The notes below the pieces were generated by a model, which was given only the letters and a program-made list of their open reading frames with translations, did no database searches and had not been told where the DNA came from. Of a stretch of DNA of 25,267 bases, positions 6,762 through 11,822 are shown piece after piece. The stretch is from a virus: positions 1 through 25,267 of the IMG/VR virus record IMGVR_UViG_3300027712_000138; one strand, 5' to 3'. A program made the position numbers and the translations under genes. Numbering within the stretch: position 1 is the stretch's first letter; each line of letters opens with the position of its first letter.

Positions 6762-6982
6762 GCTTCCCCTGCTTCCTTGTTGGTTGAGCGGTAAAGGTTC
6801 AGCGCATAGAGCGCGAAGTAAGCGGTGAAAAGCAACGCGAGGGCGCCTTGGTCGATCGCTGCGCACCACGCGATCCATGCGAGCTCGGTGATGGTCAAGA
6901 TCAGCCAGCCGAGCCACGCGGTGCGTGAGACGAGAAACAAGCCGGTCAGTGAGATCGCCGCGAGGACGTAAGAGAGGGCCAT
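6758..6982 (-). CDS. Small multi-pass membrane protein (74 aa)
   Basis: From ATG 6982 the product is nearly all hydrophobic and has about three membrane segments (residues 2-18, 22-44 and 46-67), ending in a short polar tail (STNKEAGEA). The Trp-rich middle (WLGWLILTITELAWIAW) and the ALYALNLYR end resemble small PnuC-like membrane proteins often seen in actinophages, but no transport function can be claimed. The stop of the transglycosylase gene lies two bases ahead of the start; the stop overlaps the next ATG (ATGA). An earlier in-frame ATG at 7018 lies inside the upstream gene. Confidence 0.7.
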   Translation of the reverse strand: MALSYVLAAISLTGLFLVSRTAWLGWLILTITELAWIAWCAAIDQGALALLFTAYFALYALNLYRSTNKEAGEA

Positions 6983-6984
6983 GG

Positions 6985-7518
6985 TCAGTACCAGCCGACG
7001 GCTTCGGAGTGCGCCCACGCGCCACAGGGCACGCCGTAGCGGTGTTCGATGTAGGCAAGGCCGTGGTCAACTTGGACAAACGGGTCGGTGCTGGTTTCAC
7101 CGTGCAGCTGGGCGATGCCAAAGTGCGAACCGGTGCGCGATCGTGGTGACCAGCCAGACTCGCGCGTCCAAAGCTTGTACAAGCAAGGCCATTGGGCGGG
7201 TGCGATCAAGGTCACGGCGTAGCGCATCGAGGGGGTGCGCGGGGTGAAGGTGCTGGTGTACTTGGTGGCCGTGGGTCGCACGTAGGAGCGCGAGGTGGCC
7301 TTGACCCTTGGCGAGGCTTTCGCGCTGACCTTTGGTGCCGGCTTGGCTTTGACCGTGGGCTTAGTTGTGGCGCTCGGGCTTGGCGCAGGCTTGGCTTGCT
7401 CCACCTGGATGGGCCGGTTGTTGAGGTGACCCACGAGTAGGATGAAGATCAGGTTCAGCACCGCCAAGACGGTGATCAAGTACAGCTGCCACGCCTTGAT
7501 CTCGATGATGTCCCTCAT
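6985..7518 (-). CDS. Membrane-anchored lytic transglycosylase-like protein (177 aa)
   Basis: The start ATG 7518 overlaps the WhiB stop (ATGA). The protein has one N-terminal membrane anchor (about residues 10-30, LYLITVLAVLNLIFILLVG), a long Pro/Ala/Lys/Thr linker (40-95), and a C-terminal domain of about 80 residues. In that domain WPCLYKLWTRESGW carries the likely catalytic E120 (pattern L-W-x-R-E-S-G-W), then GSHFGIAQ, DPFVQVDHGLAYI and HRYGVPCGAWAHSEAVGWY. This matches the actinobacterial transglycosylase-like domain that cleaves peptidoglycan glycan strands. It would sit on the outer face of the membrane. It is encoded in the early operon, not beside the holin and endolysin. Confidence 0.82.
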   Translation of the reverse strand: MRDIIEIKAWQLYLITVLAVLNLIFILLVGHLNNRPIQVEQAKPAPSPSATTKPTVKAKPAPKVSAKASPRVKATSRSYVRPTATKYTSTFTPRTPSMRYAVTLIAPAQWPCLYKLWTRESGWSPRSRTGSHFGIAQLHGETSTDPFVQVDHGLAYIEHRYGVPCGAWAHSEAVGWY

Positions 7519-8000
7519 CGGTTCGCCCCCACTACCGAGACGTAGGTGCCGAACGGGGCCTTGACGCCGGCGCGCATGAAGCACTTCTCGATGGCTTGCA
7601 GCGACTTGCCTAGGCTTTGGCTGATGTCCTCGCGGGTCATGCCCTGATCCCACAAGTGGAGGACTTCTTGCACCGTTTCCTTCGAGGACAACGAGTTGCG
7701 AGTGTTGCGAGTGTTGTGGACGTTGCGAGGTTGAGCGATCGAGTCCGTCCGAGGTGGCCGGCTCATCTCGCGCCGTTCCTTGCCGGTCAAGCCGCCGAAG
7801 ATGCCATGGACATCGCCCAGGCGGATGGCTTCTTGAAGGCAGGCCGCGATGACGGGGCAGTCGTTGCAGATCGCCTTCGCGACGCGGACATTGAGTCGGG
7901 TCGCTTCGGCCACGCGCGGGTCACCGCTACTCAATGGGAAGAAGATGTCGGTGTCCATGCCAGCGCAGGCCGCATCGTCGCGCCAGTACGTGGCCGTCAT
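7515..8000 (-). CDS. WhiB-family iron-sulfur regulator with C-terminal HTH
   Basis: A 161-residue protein with the four WhiB cysteines C12, C45, C48 and C54 (pattern C, then CxxC, then C after five residues) that would hold a [4Fe-4S] cluster, followed by GDVHGIFGGLTGKERRE, the turn and basic tail that contact the sigma factor and DNA. WhiB proteins are restricted to Actinobacteria and their phages. After a low-complexity linker built on a 9-nt repeat, residues 112-155 form a second helix-turn-helix-like segment (TVQEVLHLWDQGMTREDISQ, SLGKSLQAIEKCF), resembling sigma region 4-type HTHs. ATG 8000 overlaps the upstream stop as ATGA; the longer frame from 8096 is upstream-gene shadow. Confidence 0.9.
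   Translation of the reverse strand: MTATYWRDDAACAGMDTDIFFPLSSGDPRVAEATRLNVRVAKAICNDCPVIAACLQEAIRLGDVHGIFGGLTGKERREMSRPPRTDSIAQPRNVHNTRNTRNSLSSKETVQEVLHLWDQGMTREDISQSLGKSLQAIEKCFMRAGVKAPFGTYVSVVGANR
7695..7730. repeat. Four tandem 9-nt repeats in the WhiB linker
   Basis: Four head-to-tail copies of GTTGCGAGT-like units (the third degenerate) encode the Asn/Arg/Thr-rich linker joining the WhiB part to the C-terminal HTH. Because the unit is a multiple of three, copy-number change would lengthen or shorten the linker without shifting the frame. Confidence 0.75.
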
Positions 8001-8335
8001 GACCAGCACCACGCGGTCAGCAGTTCTAGGAAGGTGGTGCCGTCCATGACGACATACCCGTCGGCGGGTGAACCTTTCCCGCGACGTTTGATCCACGCGA
8101 CGCCCACGTCGGCGTTGGCGTTGTGCGCTTCGACGATGGCTTGATCGAGGAACTGCGCGAGCGGGATCGTCTTGGTGTTCTTGGCTTCGATGACCACGCC
8201 AGGGATGCCCGTGATGTCACCCTTGTCGAGGGTGCCGGCAAGAGCTCGACGCTCAGCCATCACGAAGCCCTGCTCGTTGAGGTAGGTCACGATCGCGGAC
8301 TCCCAGCGCGTGCCTTTCGCGCGCGCGGCACTCAC
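7997..8335 (-). CDS. Holliday junction resolvase-like PD-(D/E)XK nuclease
   Basis: A 112-residue nuclease of the archaeal-Hjc/VRR type. The pattern KGTRWESAIVTYL supplies E12, RALAGTLDKGDI supplies D40, and GVVIEAKN supplies E50-x-K52, together forming the metal site. The later FLDQAIVEAHNANADVGVAW and ADGYVVMDG segments match the phage subfamily. Such enzymes resolve four-way junctions or cut branched DNA before packaging. The start GTG 8335 overlaps the upstream stop as GTGA, and its stop overlaps the WhiB ATG. Confidence 0.85.
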   Translation of the reverse strand: MSAARAKGTRWESAIVTYLNEQGFVMAERRALAGTLDKGDITGIPGVVIEAKNTKTIPLAQFLDQAIVEAHNANADVGVAWIKRRGKGSPADGYVVMDGTTFLELLTAWCWS

Positions 8336-8439
8336 CGCTGACCCTTGAAGTAGTCGGCGATCTCGTCAAGGCCGACGAAGGCGAGGAGCAAGGTGGTGCC
8401 CGTCAAAATCAGGGTCAGCCACGACATCAGTGGGCTCAT
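8332..8439 (-). CDS. Single-pass membrane microprotein (35 aa)
   Basis: A 35-codon gene: MSPLMSWLTLILTGTTLLLA, then FVGLDEIADYFKGQR. One membrane helix (about residues 5-23) is followed by a short charged tail. ATG 8439 overlaps the previous stop as ATGA, and TGA 8332 overlaps the resolvase GTG as GTGA. Both coupled junctions make it likely to be a real gene despite its size. Function unknown. Confidence 0.72.
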   Translation of the reverse strand: MSPLMSWLTLILTGTTLLLAFVGLDEIADYFKGQR

Positions 8440-8564
8440 TTCCAAGCGCCTTTCGTGAAGAGTTCCCAGGTGGTCTCGTGCCTTTTGTGTTGGCGTTTAG
8501 CGATGACCTGCTGGATGGTTTCGACAACTGCGAGTCCGATGAGGAAGCACACGATTGCGATCAC
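8436..8564 (-). CDS. Single-pass membrane microprotein (42 aa)
   Basis: From GTG 8564 (GTGA overlap with the upstream stop) to TGA 8436 (ATGA overlap with the next gene). One N-terminal membrane helix, VIAIVCFLIGLAVVETI, is followed by a basic amphipathic tail (KRQHKRHETTWELFTKGAWK). The tail would face the cytoplasm by the positive-inside rule. Together with the next 35-codon gene it forms a pair of tiny membrane proteins. No family recognised. Confidence 0.7.
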   Translation of the reverse strand: MIAIVCFLIGLAVVETIQQVIAKRQHKRHETTWELFTKGAWK

Positions 8565-8917
8565 GCGCGATCACCGTGCTCTTCGACGATGGAGCAAAGC
8601 GCGGAGTGCATGGTGCAAAGGTCGGGGGCGCTGTCGTGGCAGTCATCGCACAAGCCGACGGCTTGGGAGAGTTCGTCCCATGAGGTGAGTGCTTGGAGTT
8701 CTTCCACGAAGTGCCACTTGCTCACGCCGGTCTTGGCGGTGGTTTCGGGCACTGAGCCGATGGGCCAGATGACCTCGACCGCGCCGACTCGACGAAACTC
8801 TTCACCGGTCACCGAGATCACGCCGGTGCGCTGGACGGTGCCCACTTCGGGGGTCACGCCAGAGGCGAGGCGAACGCGGTCGCCGACCTCAAGCGGGGCG
8901 GTGGTGGTGTCAATCAT
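8561..8917 (-). CDS. Hypothetical protein with SH3-like start and Cys-rich end (118 aa)
   Basis: The first 60 residues look like a small beta barrel (LEVGDRVRLASGVTPEVGTV, VTGEEFRRVGAVEVIWPIG), a pattern common to small phage DNA-handling proteins. The second half is helical, with a Cys cluster LCDDCHDSAPDLCTMHSALC that could bind a metal. ATG 8917 overlaps the upstream stop as ATGA. Function is not recognised. Confidence 0.72.
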   Translation of the reverse strand: MIDTTTAPLEVGDRVRLASGVTPEVGTVQRTGVISVTGEEFRRVGAVEVIWPIGSVPETTAKTGVSKWHFVEELQALTSWDELSQAVGLCDDCHDSAPDLCTMHSALCSIVEEHGDRA

Positions 8918-9174
8918 CGGTGATTCAACAATTTTTTGATCGGCAGCTGGGTATGCGTCCCTAGCGATTGGTTCGCTTTGTCCCTGCGAATTTTTTGCAG
9001 TTGTAGAAACAACTGGTCTGCCATTTCGTCTGTGAACCAGACGATTTCTTTAACGCTGTTTGATTTTCTGCGTATGAGAATTGCATGTGTGTATCCGTCG
9101 CCGTCGTCGCTGATGGGTGCAATGGACATGTCGGCGGCTTTGACCGCGTACAGTGTTTGCCTTCCTTTGACCAT
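8914..9174 (-). CDS. Hypothetical early protein (86 aa)
   Basis: A basic small protein with strands and one helix (GYTHAILIRRKSNSVKEIVW, FTDEMADQLFLQLQKIRRDK). A good ribosome site, AAGGAG, lies eight bases before ATG 9174. Its coding region is more A/T-rich than its neighbours (AAT, AAA and TTT codons are frequent around 8925-9070), which hints at recent acquisition. Its stop overlaps the next start as ATGA. No family recognised. Confidence 0.7.
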   Translation of the reverse strand: MVKGRQTLYAVKAADMSIAPISDDGDGYTHAILIRRKSNSVKEIVWFTDEMADQLFLQLQKIRRDKANQSLGTHTQLPIKKLLNHR

Positions 9175-9192
9175 TTTGTTTTTCTCCTTGGC

Positions 9193-9420
9193 TTAGGCGA
9201 TGCGCGCGATGGCGCGGCTGGAGGTGAAGCGGTTGACCTCGGTGGCGGTGATCCGCATCCGTGGGCGGGGCGAGGCGGAGGTGGAGACGTCGATGGGGTT
9301 CAAGTCGCCGGAGCCGATGAGGGCGTACACGGTTTGGCGAGATACCGAGAGGAGCTGGGCCACCTGGGGGATGGTGTAGATGGCGATGGCTTCGGCTTCT
9401 GGTGCAGGGTCTTTAGTCAC
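9193..9420 (-). CDS. Excisionase-like / early HTH protein (75 aa)
   Basis: A MerR-type HTH_17 DNA-binding protein: IYTIPQVAQLLSVSRQTVYA then LIGSGDLNPIDV and a winged segment RMRITATEVNRFTSSRAI. It is the first gene of the early operon, read away from the repressor, which is where excisionase or Cro-like proteins are placed. It could bend attP DNA to direct excision or repress lysogeny genes. Start GTG 9420 has no ribosome site, but a promoter with 17-bp spacing ends just ahead of it, so the message is probably leaderless. Confidence 0.82.
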   Translation of the reverse strand: MTKDPAPEAEAIAIYTIPQVAQLLSVSRQTVYALIGSGDLNPIDVSTSASPRPRMRITATEVNRFTSSRAIARIA

Positions 9421-9428
9421 GAGATGGA

Positions 9429-9457
9429 ACGATAAAGGCTAGTGCTTAGTACCACAA
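9429..9457 (-). promoter_or_regulatory. Early leftward promoter
   Basis: On the minus strand TTGTGG (9457-9452) and TATCGT (9434-9429) are 17 bp apart, and the expected start of transcription falls at or next to GTG 9420. Operator-like CTAGTGCTTA sequences lie inside the spacer and over the -35 box, so a bound repressor would block it. Confidence 0.55.
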
Positions 9458-9468
9458 GCACTAGTGCT
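9439..9468. promoter_or_regulatory. Operator-like sites O1/O2
   Basis: CTAGTGCTTA (9439-9448) and the palindrome AGCACTAGTGCT (9457-9468) share one half-site in opposite directions. They overlap the early promoter. A third inverted copy, TAAGCACTAG, occurs at 9575-9584. These are the best candidates for repressor binding sites. Confidence 0.55.
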
Positions 9469-9492
9469 CAAGTCGTGCCTGAGCGCCGGCGT

Positions 9493-9530
9493 GTCTAATA
9501 CCGTCTAATGGTGTCCGAGGGTGTCCAAAG
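9493..9530. repeat. 38-bp repeat, switch copy
   Basis: A 38-bp segment matching 31 of 38 positions with 11704-11741 beside attP. It contains two GTCTAA-type units. It lies between the two operator groups of the divergent control region. It may be a binding site for excisionase, integrase or repressor shared between the genetic switch and attP. Confidence 0.6.
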
Positions 9531-9565
9531 TTCGGTCAAAGGTAGGTCAAGGATTCGCGGACACC

Positions 9566-9594
9566 TTGACCTCCTAAGCACTAGGCTGAACACT
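9566..9594 (+). promoter_or_regulatory. Probable repressor promoter with operator O3
   Basis: TTGACC (9566-9571), a 17-bp spacer and a weak AACACT -10 (9589-9594) lie ahead of the repressor gene. The operator-like TAAGCACTAG (9575-9584) fills the spacer, suggesting self-control. The -10 box is poor, so the exact promoter is uncertain. Confidence 0.4.
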
Positions 9595-9650
9595 GAGGGC
9601 ACAGGTTTGGAAGGATGTCAAGAAAGGGCACTCGGGGGGAGTGAGGACTT

Positions 9651-10055
9651 ATGGAATACGACATGGCACGGCTCGGCCAAGCGGTGGCCGATGCCCGCCA
9701 GGGTTTGGGTTTGAGCCAGCGAGAGCTCGGCGACCTCAGTGGGGTCAACTCCGACCGCATCTCGCGCATCGAGCGGGCCCATGCCGCCGAGACAAGCCCA
9801 CGCTGGAACGCCAGAGGCTGGGTCAACTTGGAGACCTCCCTTGGATGGGCTGTCGGTTCAGCCAAACGCATCGCCCTGGGTGGTGAGCCAGTGCTGGCCG
9901 CGAACGTGAACTACGGGACGCACTTCGTCGAAGGCGATGCCCAAGCCATCGTCGCGGGCCCTAAGGCCGCGCGCGAAGCCCTCGCCTTTGAGTTGATGAG
10001 GCAAGCCGAGCAGCTGCTGGCCGAAGCCCGACGTCTACGGGCCCAGAACGACTAG
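9651..10055 (+). CDS. Immunity repressor-like HTH protein (134 aa)
   Basis: An XRE/Cro-C1-type DNA-binding protein transcribed opposite to the early operon, the classic position of a prophage repressor. The HTH covers about residues 8-42 (LGQAVADARQGLGLSQRELG, then DLSGVNSDRISRIER). An unusual Trp-rich stretch (RWNARGWVNLETSLGWAVG) follows, and the C-terminus is a long helix (AAREALAFELMRQAEQLLAE, ARRLRAQND) that could dimerise. There is no LexA/CI-type protease domain, so induction would not be by RecA-stimulated self-cleavage. ATG 9651 has GAGG four bases upstream; ATG 9663 is an alternative start. Confidence 0.85.
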   Translation: MEYDMARLGQAVADARQGLGLSQRELGDLSGVNSDRISRIERAHAAETSPRWNARGWVNLETSLGWAVGSAKRIALGGEPVLAANVNYGTHFVEGDAQAIVAGPKAAREALAFELMRQAEQLLAEARRLRAQND

Positions 10056-10100
10056 ACACCAATCTAGGAAAAGGACTAGACGTTGTCGGTGTCTAGCCTT
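10052..10100 (+). promoter_or_regulatory. Mutually exclusive hairpins after the repressor gene
   Basis: CTAGACACC (10052-10060) is a perfect complement of GGTGTCTAG (10088-10096), while the same right-hand segment can instead pair as AAGG(A)CTAGAC (10071-10081) with GTCTAGCCTT (10091-10100). The two folds exclude each other. No T tract follows. They could act as an attenuator or processing switch for the downstream gene and integrase, or simply be DNA operator sites. Confidence 0.45.
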
Positions 10101-10169
10101 AGTGTCGCAATTCACACCCACTAGGCCAATAGGGGAGAACCACGTGAGCGTTCAGGACTCTCGTATTGC

Positions 10170-10181
10170 GGGGGGGGGGGG
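10170..10181. repeat. Homopolymer of 12 G, possible phase-variation tract
   Basis: A run of exactly 12 G lies between a strongly served GTG start (10144, preceded by AGGGGAG) and the ATG (10188) of the small gene in front of integrase. With 12 G the GTG frame ends after 15 codons, its TGA overlapping the ATG as ATGA. With 10 or 13 G the GTG would be in frame with the whole gene. It could be a contingency tract or a sequencing artefact. Confidence 0.75.
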
Positions 10182-10187
10182 CAACGG

Positions 10188-10436
10188 ATGACCATCATCT
10201 TGAAGTGCTCCTTGACCGCCGGCTCCGGTGTTGTGACCATTGAGAAGGACGACCTGCTCCTGATTGTGATTTTGATGGATACCCCGACCATGACGGCGAT
10301 CAACCTCGTCCAGGGTTTGGTCAAGCGCAAGCACGTCGCAGCGGTCAATGAGCAGTGCAGGCAGTGGATGGTCTATGCCGACGCTAAGGCGATCGCGCTG
10401 GCGTCCCACGACTTACTAGTTGAGACGGCGATGTAG
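10188..10436 (+). CDS. Small gene between repressor and integrase (82 aa), with alternative GTG start
   Basis: The reading frame uses typical high-GC codons and ends in TAG directly before the integrase ATG, so the two genes are co-translated. The product starts MTIILKCSLTAGSGVVTIEK and is beta-rich (DDLLLIVILMD), followed by a helical stretch (TMTAINLVQGLVKRKHVAAV, NEQCRQWMVYADAKAIALAS). No family is recognised. The ATG at 10188 follows the 12-G tract, which itself may imitate a ribosome site. A GTG at 10144 has a better ribosome site but is one base out of frame at this G count. Its position suggests a role in lysogeny or in setting integrase level. Confidence 0.65.
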   Translation: MTIILKCSLTAGSGVVTIEKDDLLLIVILMDTPTMTAINLVQGLVKRKHVAAVNEQCRQWMVYADAKAIALASHDLLVETAM

Positions 10437-11489
10437 ATGTATCTAAGGCAACTCCCCTCAGGCTCGTGGCGGGCAACCGTCAGGCTGCCCGATGGCACAC
10501 GGCGCGAACGCAGCCACAAGGTCAAGTCCATCGTCAGGGGCTGGGCGCTGGCGCTGGAAGGCGACATCGCCTCGGGCAACTTCGTCGACCCTGACCGTGG
10601 CAAGTTGACCCTGAACGCCTGGCATGAGCGCTGGAGCGCCGCGCGCGTAGTCACCGAAGCCACCCGCCGCAACAATGCCTCGGTGTGGTCGTGCCACGTC
10701 GCCGACCAGTGGGGCCAGCGCGCGATCGGCTCCATCACCCGCTTGGAAGTCCAAGAGTGGGTCAGTTCGTTGGCCAAGGATTACAGCGCGAGCATCACGC
10801 ACAAGTCCTACACGTTGCTCGCTTCAATGATGAGGGCCGCCGAGGCTGAGCGGTTGATCAGCGCCAGCCCTTGCGTATCTATTCGGCTGCCCCGCGAGAA
10901 GAAGGGCAACTTGCGCTTCATCACCAAGGAAGAGGCGGCTCGACTATTGGCCGAACTTGATGAGCCCTACCGAACCCTTGTCGAGCTTGGCCTGCACTCC
11001 GGCCTTCGGATGGGTGAACTCACCGGCCTCGATGTCAAGAACGTGGACTGGCTCAATAAACAGGTGACCGTCACCCAAGTCATGACCCGCCACGAGGGGC
11101 TCAGGGACTACCCCAAGACCAAGAACAGCCGGCGCGTCGTTCCGGTACCGACCCACGTCATCGAGGCGATGTCGCGCCTAGTCAAGGCCGAGTCCCGCCA
11201 CACTGGCCTGCTCTTCACGGCGCCCGAGGGTGGCCCTATCCACGACCTGCTCTTCGCTCGGCGGGTATGGAAACCCGCGCTGGAGCGTGCCGGCATTGAA
11301 CACTGTGGGGCTCACACGATGCGCCACACTGCCGCCTCGTGGCTTGTCCAAGACGGCGTTGACCTGTACAGGGTCAGCCAGATGCTTGGGCACGAGTCGC
11401 TCAATACCACGATGAAATACGCGCACCTTCACCCAGGCGCTCACGATGACATCCGTGCAGCGTGGGATCGCATGAACGGCGTCCGCTGA
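10437..11489 (+). CDS. int: Tyrosine-recombinase integrase
   Basis: A full-length (350 aa) phage integrase that recombines attP with the host attB. The N-terminus (MYLRQLPSGSWRATVRLPDG) is an arm-binding-type domain; residues 55-140 are the SAM-like core-binding domain (LTLNAWHERWSAARVV, ITRLEVQEWVSSLAKDYSAS). The catalytic domain has R191 (SGLRMGEL), a Lys near 227-229 (YPKTKNSRR), H293 and R296 (HTMRHTAASWL), H319 (LGHESLNTT) and nucleophile Y328 (KYAHLHP). All key residues are present. The start directly follows the stop of the small upstream gene. A run of eight T (11490-11497) follows the stop. attP lies immediately downstream. Confidence 0.95.
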   Translation: MYLRQLPSGSWRATVRLPDGTRRERSHKVKSIVRGWALALEGDIASGNFVDPDRGKLTLNAWHERWSAARVVTEATRRNNASVWSCHVADQWGQRAIGSITRLEVQEWVSSLAKDYSASITHKSYTLLASMMRAAEAERLISASPCVSIRLPREKKGNLRFITKEEAARLLAELDEPYRTLVELGLHSGLRMGELTGLDVKNVDWLNKQVTVTQVMTRHEGLRDYPKTKNSRRVVPVPTHVIEAMSRLVKAESRHTGLLFTAPEGGPIHDLLFARRVWKPALERAGIEHCGAHTMRHTAASWLVQDGVDLYRVSQMLGHESLNTTMKYAHLHPGAHDDIRAAWDRMNGVR

Positions 11490-11506
11490 TTTTTTTTGCC
11501 CAGTTG

Positions 11507-11526
11507 TGACGCACGTATGACGCACG
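11507..11526 (+). repeat. Left arm-type sites (two TGACGCACG copies)
   Basis: TGACGCACG occurs twice, at 11507-11515 and 11518-11526, eleven bases apart, i.e. about one helical turn. The same pair is found on the other side of the tRNA-derived core. This is the usual layout of high-affinity integrase arm sites. Confidence 0.75.
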
Positions 11527-11565
11527 CCCGTGCTTCGGCGCTAGTGATTATCTCCAGAAAAGGCG

Positions 11566-11592
11566 CGGAGCCCTTACAGAATAAGGGCTCCG
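11566..11592 (-). terminator. Terminator carried with the tRNA 3' end in attP
   Basis: A perfect 11-bp stem (CGGAGCCCTTA paired with TAAGGGCTCCG, loop CAGAA) followed on the minus strand by CGCCTTTTC. It lies directly behind the CCA end of the tRNA fragment, as a tRNA gene terminator would, so the phage may carry host tRNA plus terminator in its core. Confidence 0.7.
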
Positions 11593-11593
11593 A

Positions 11594-11637
11594 TGGTGGG
11601 CGATACAGGACTTGAACCTGTGACCTCTTCCGTGTCA
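11594..11637 (-). other. attP core: 3' part of a tRNA-Val (GAC) gene
   Basis: Read on the minus strand, this is the 3' portion of a tRNA gene: anticodon loop with GAC, the 3' anticodon stem GGAAG, variable region, the T arm with GGTTCAAGTCC, acceptor strand and a templated CCA. The 5' half of the tRNA is missing: the base pairs before the loop no longer fit (CCGGA where CTTCC is needed). This is how an attP that rebuilds the host tRNA on integration looks. Phage genes lie on both sides, so it is attP and not a prophage junction. Identity with the host may extend through the terminator at 11566-11592. Confidence 0.85.
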
Positions 11638-11703
11638 GTCCGGTTCACCGCTAGTTTGAGGCTAGTGTTTAAGCGGTTCTCCCAGTGTGGGCGCGGGGTC
11701 GTT

Positions 11704-11741
11704 GTCCAATAACGTCTAGTGGTGTTCGATGGTTTCCAAAC
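11704..11741. repeat. 38-bp repeat, attP copy
   Basis: The partner of 9493-9530 (31 of 38 positions identical). It ends three bases before the right-hand TGACGCACG pair, so it lies within the right arm of attP. Confidence 0.6.
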
Positions 11742-11744
11742 TCC

Positions 11745-11764
11745 TGACGCACGTTTGACGCACG
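11745..11764 (+). repeat. Right arm-type sites (two TGACGCACG copies)
   Basis: TGACGCACG at 11745-11753 and 11756-11764, again with an 11-bp period and the same orientation as the left pair at 11507-11526. Together they bracket the tRNA-derived core and define an attP of about 260 bp. Confidence 0.75.
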
Positions 11765-11773
11765 AAACGGACA

Positions 11774-11816
11774 TTGAAAGAAGCCCCGCCGGCACCGTTT
11801 CGGGTGCAAGCGGGGC
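11774..11816 (-). terminator. Terminator of the late operon
   Basis: On the minus strand GCCCCGC and GCACC pair with GGTGC and GCGGGGC around a CGAAAC loop (12 bp, one 2x2 internal loop), followed by TTCTTTC. It stands a few bases after the stop of the metallopeptidase gene, so it closes leftward late transcription before attP. Confidence 0.82.
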
Positions 11817-11822
11817 AGATGT

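Noticed and set aside
11594-11637. A functional tRNA gene
   Set aside because: Only the 3' part is present; the 5' anticodon strand, D arm and 5' acceptor do not fit, so it is an attachment-site remnant.
11574-11795. Minus-strand reading frame of 73 codons over attP
   Set aside because: Its end reads EEVTGSSPVSP, the well-known false translation of a tRNA 3' end; it covers the attP core and terminator.
9421-11822. Prophage boundary with host DNA in the window
   Set aside because: Both sides of the attachment site are phage modules, so no host junction is present.
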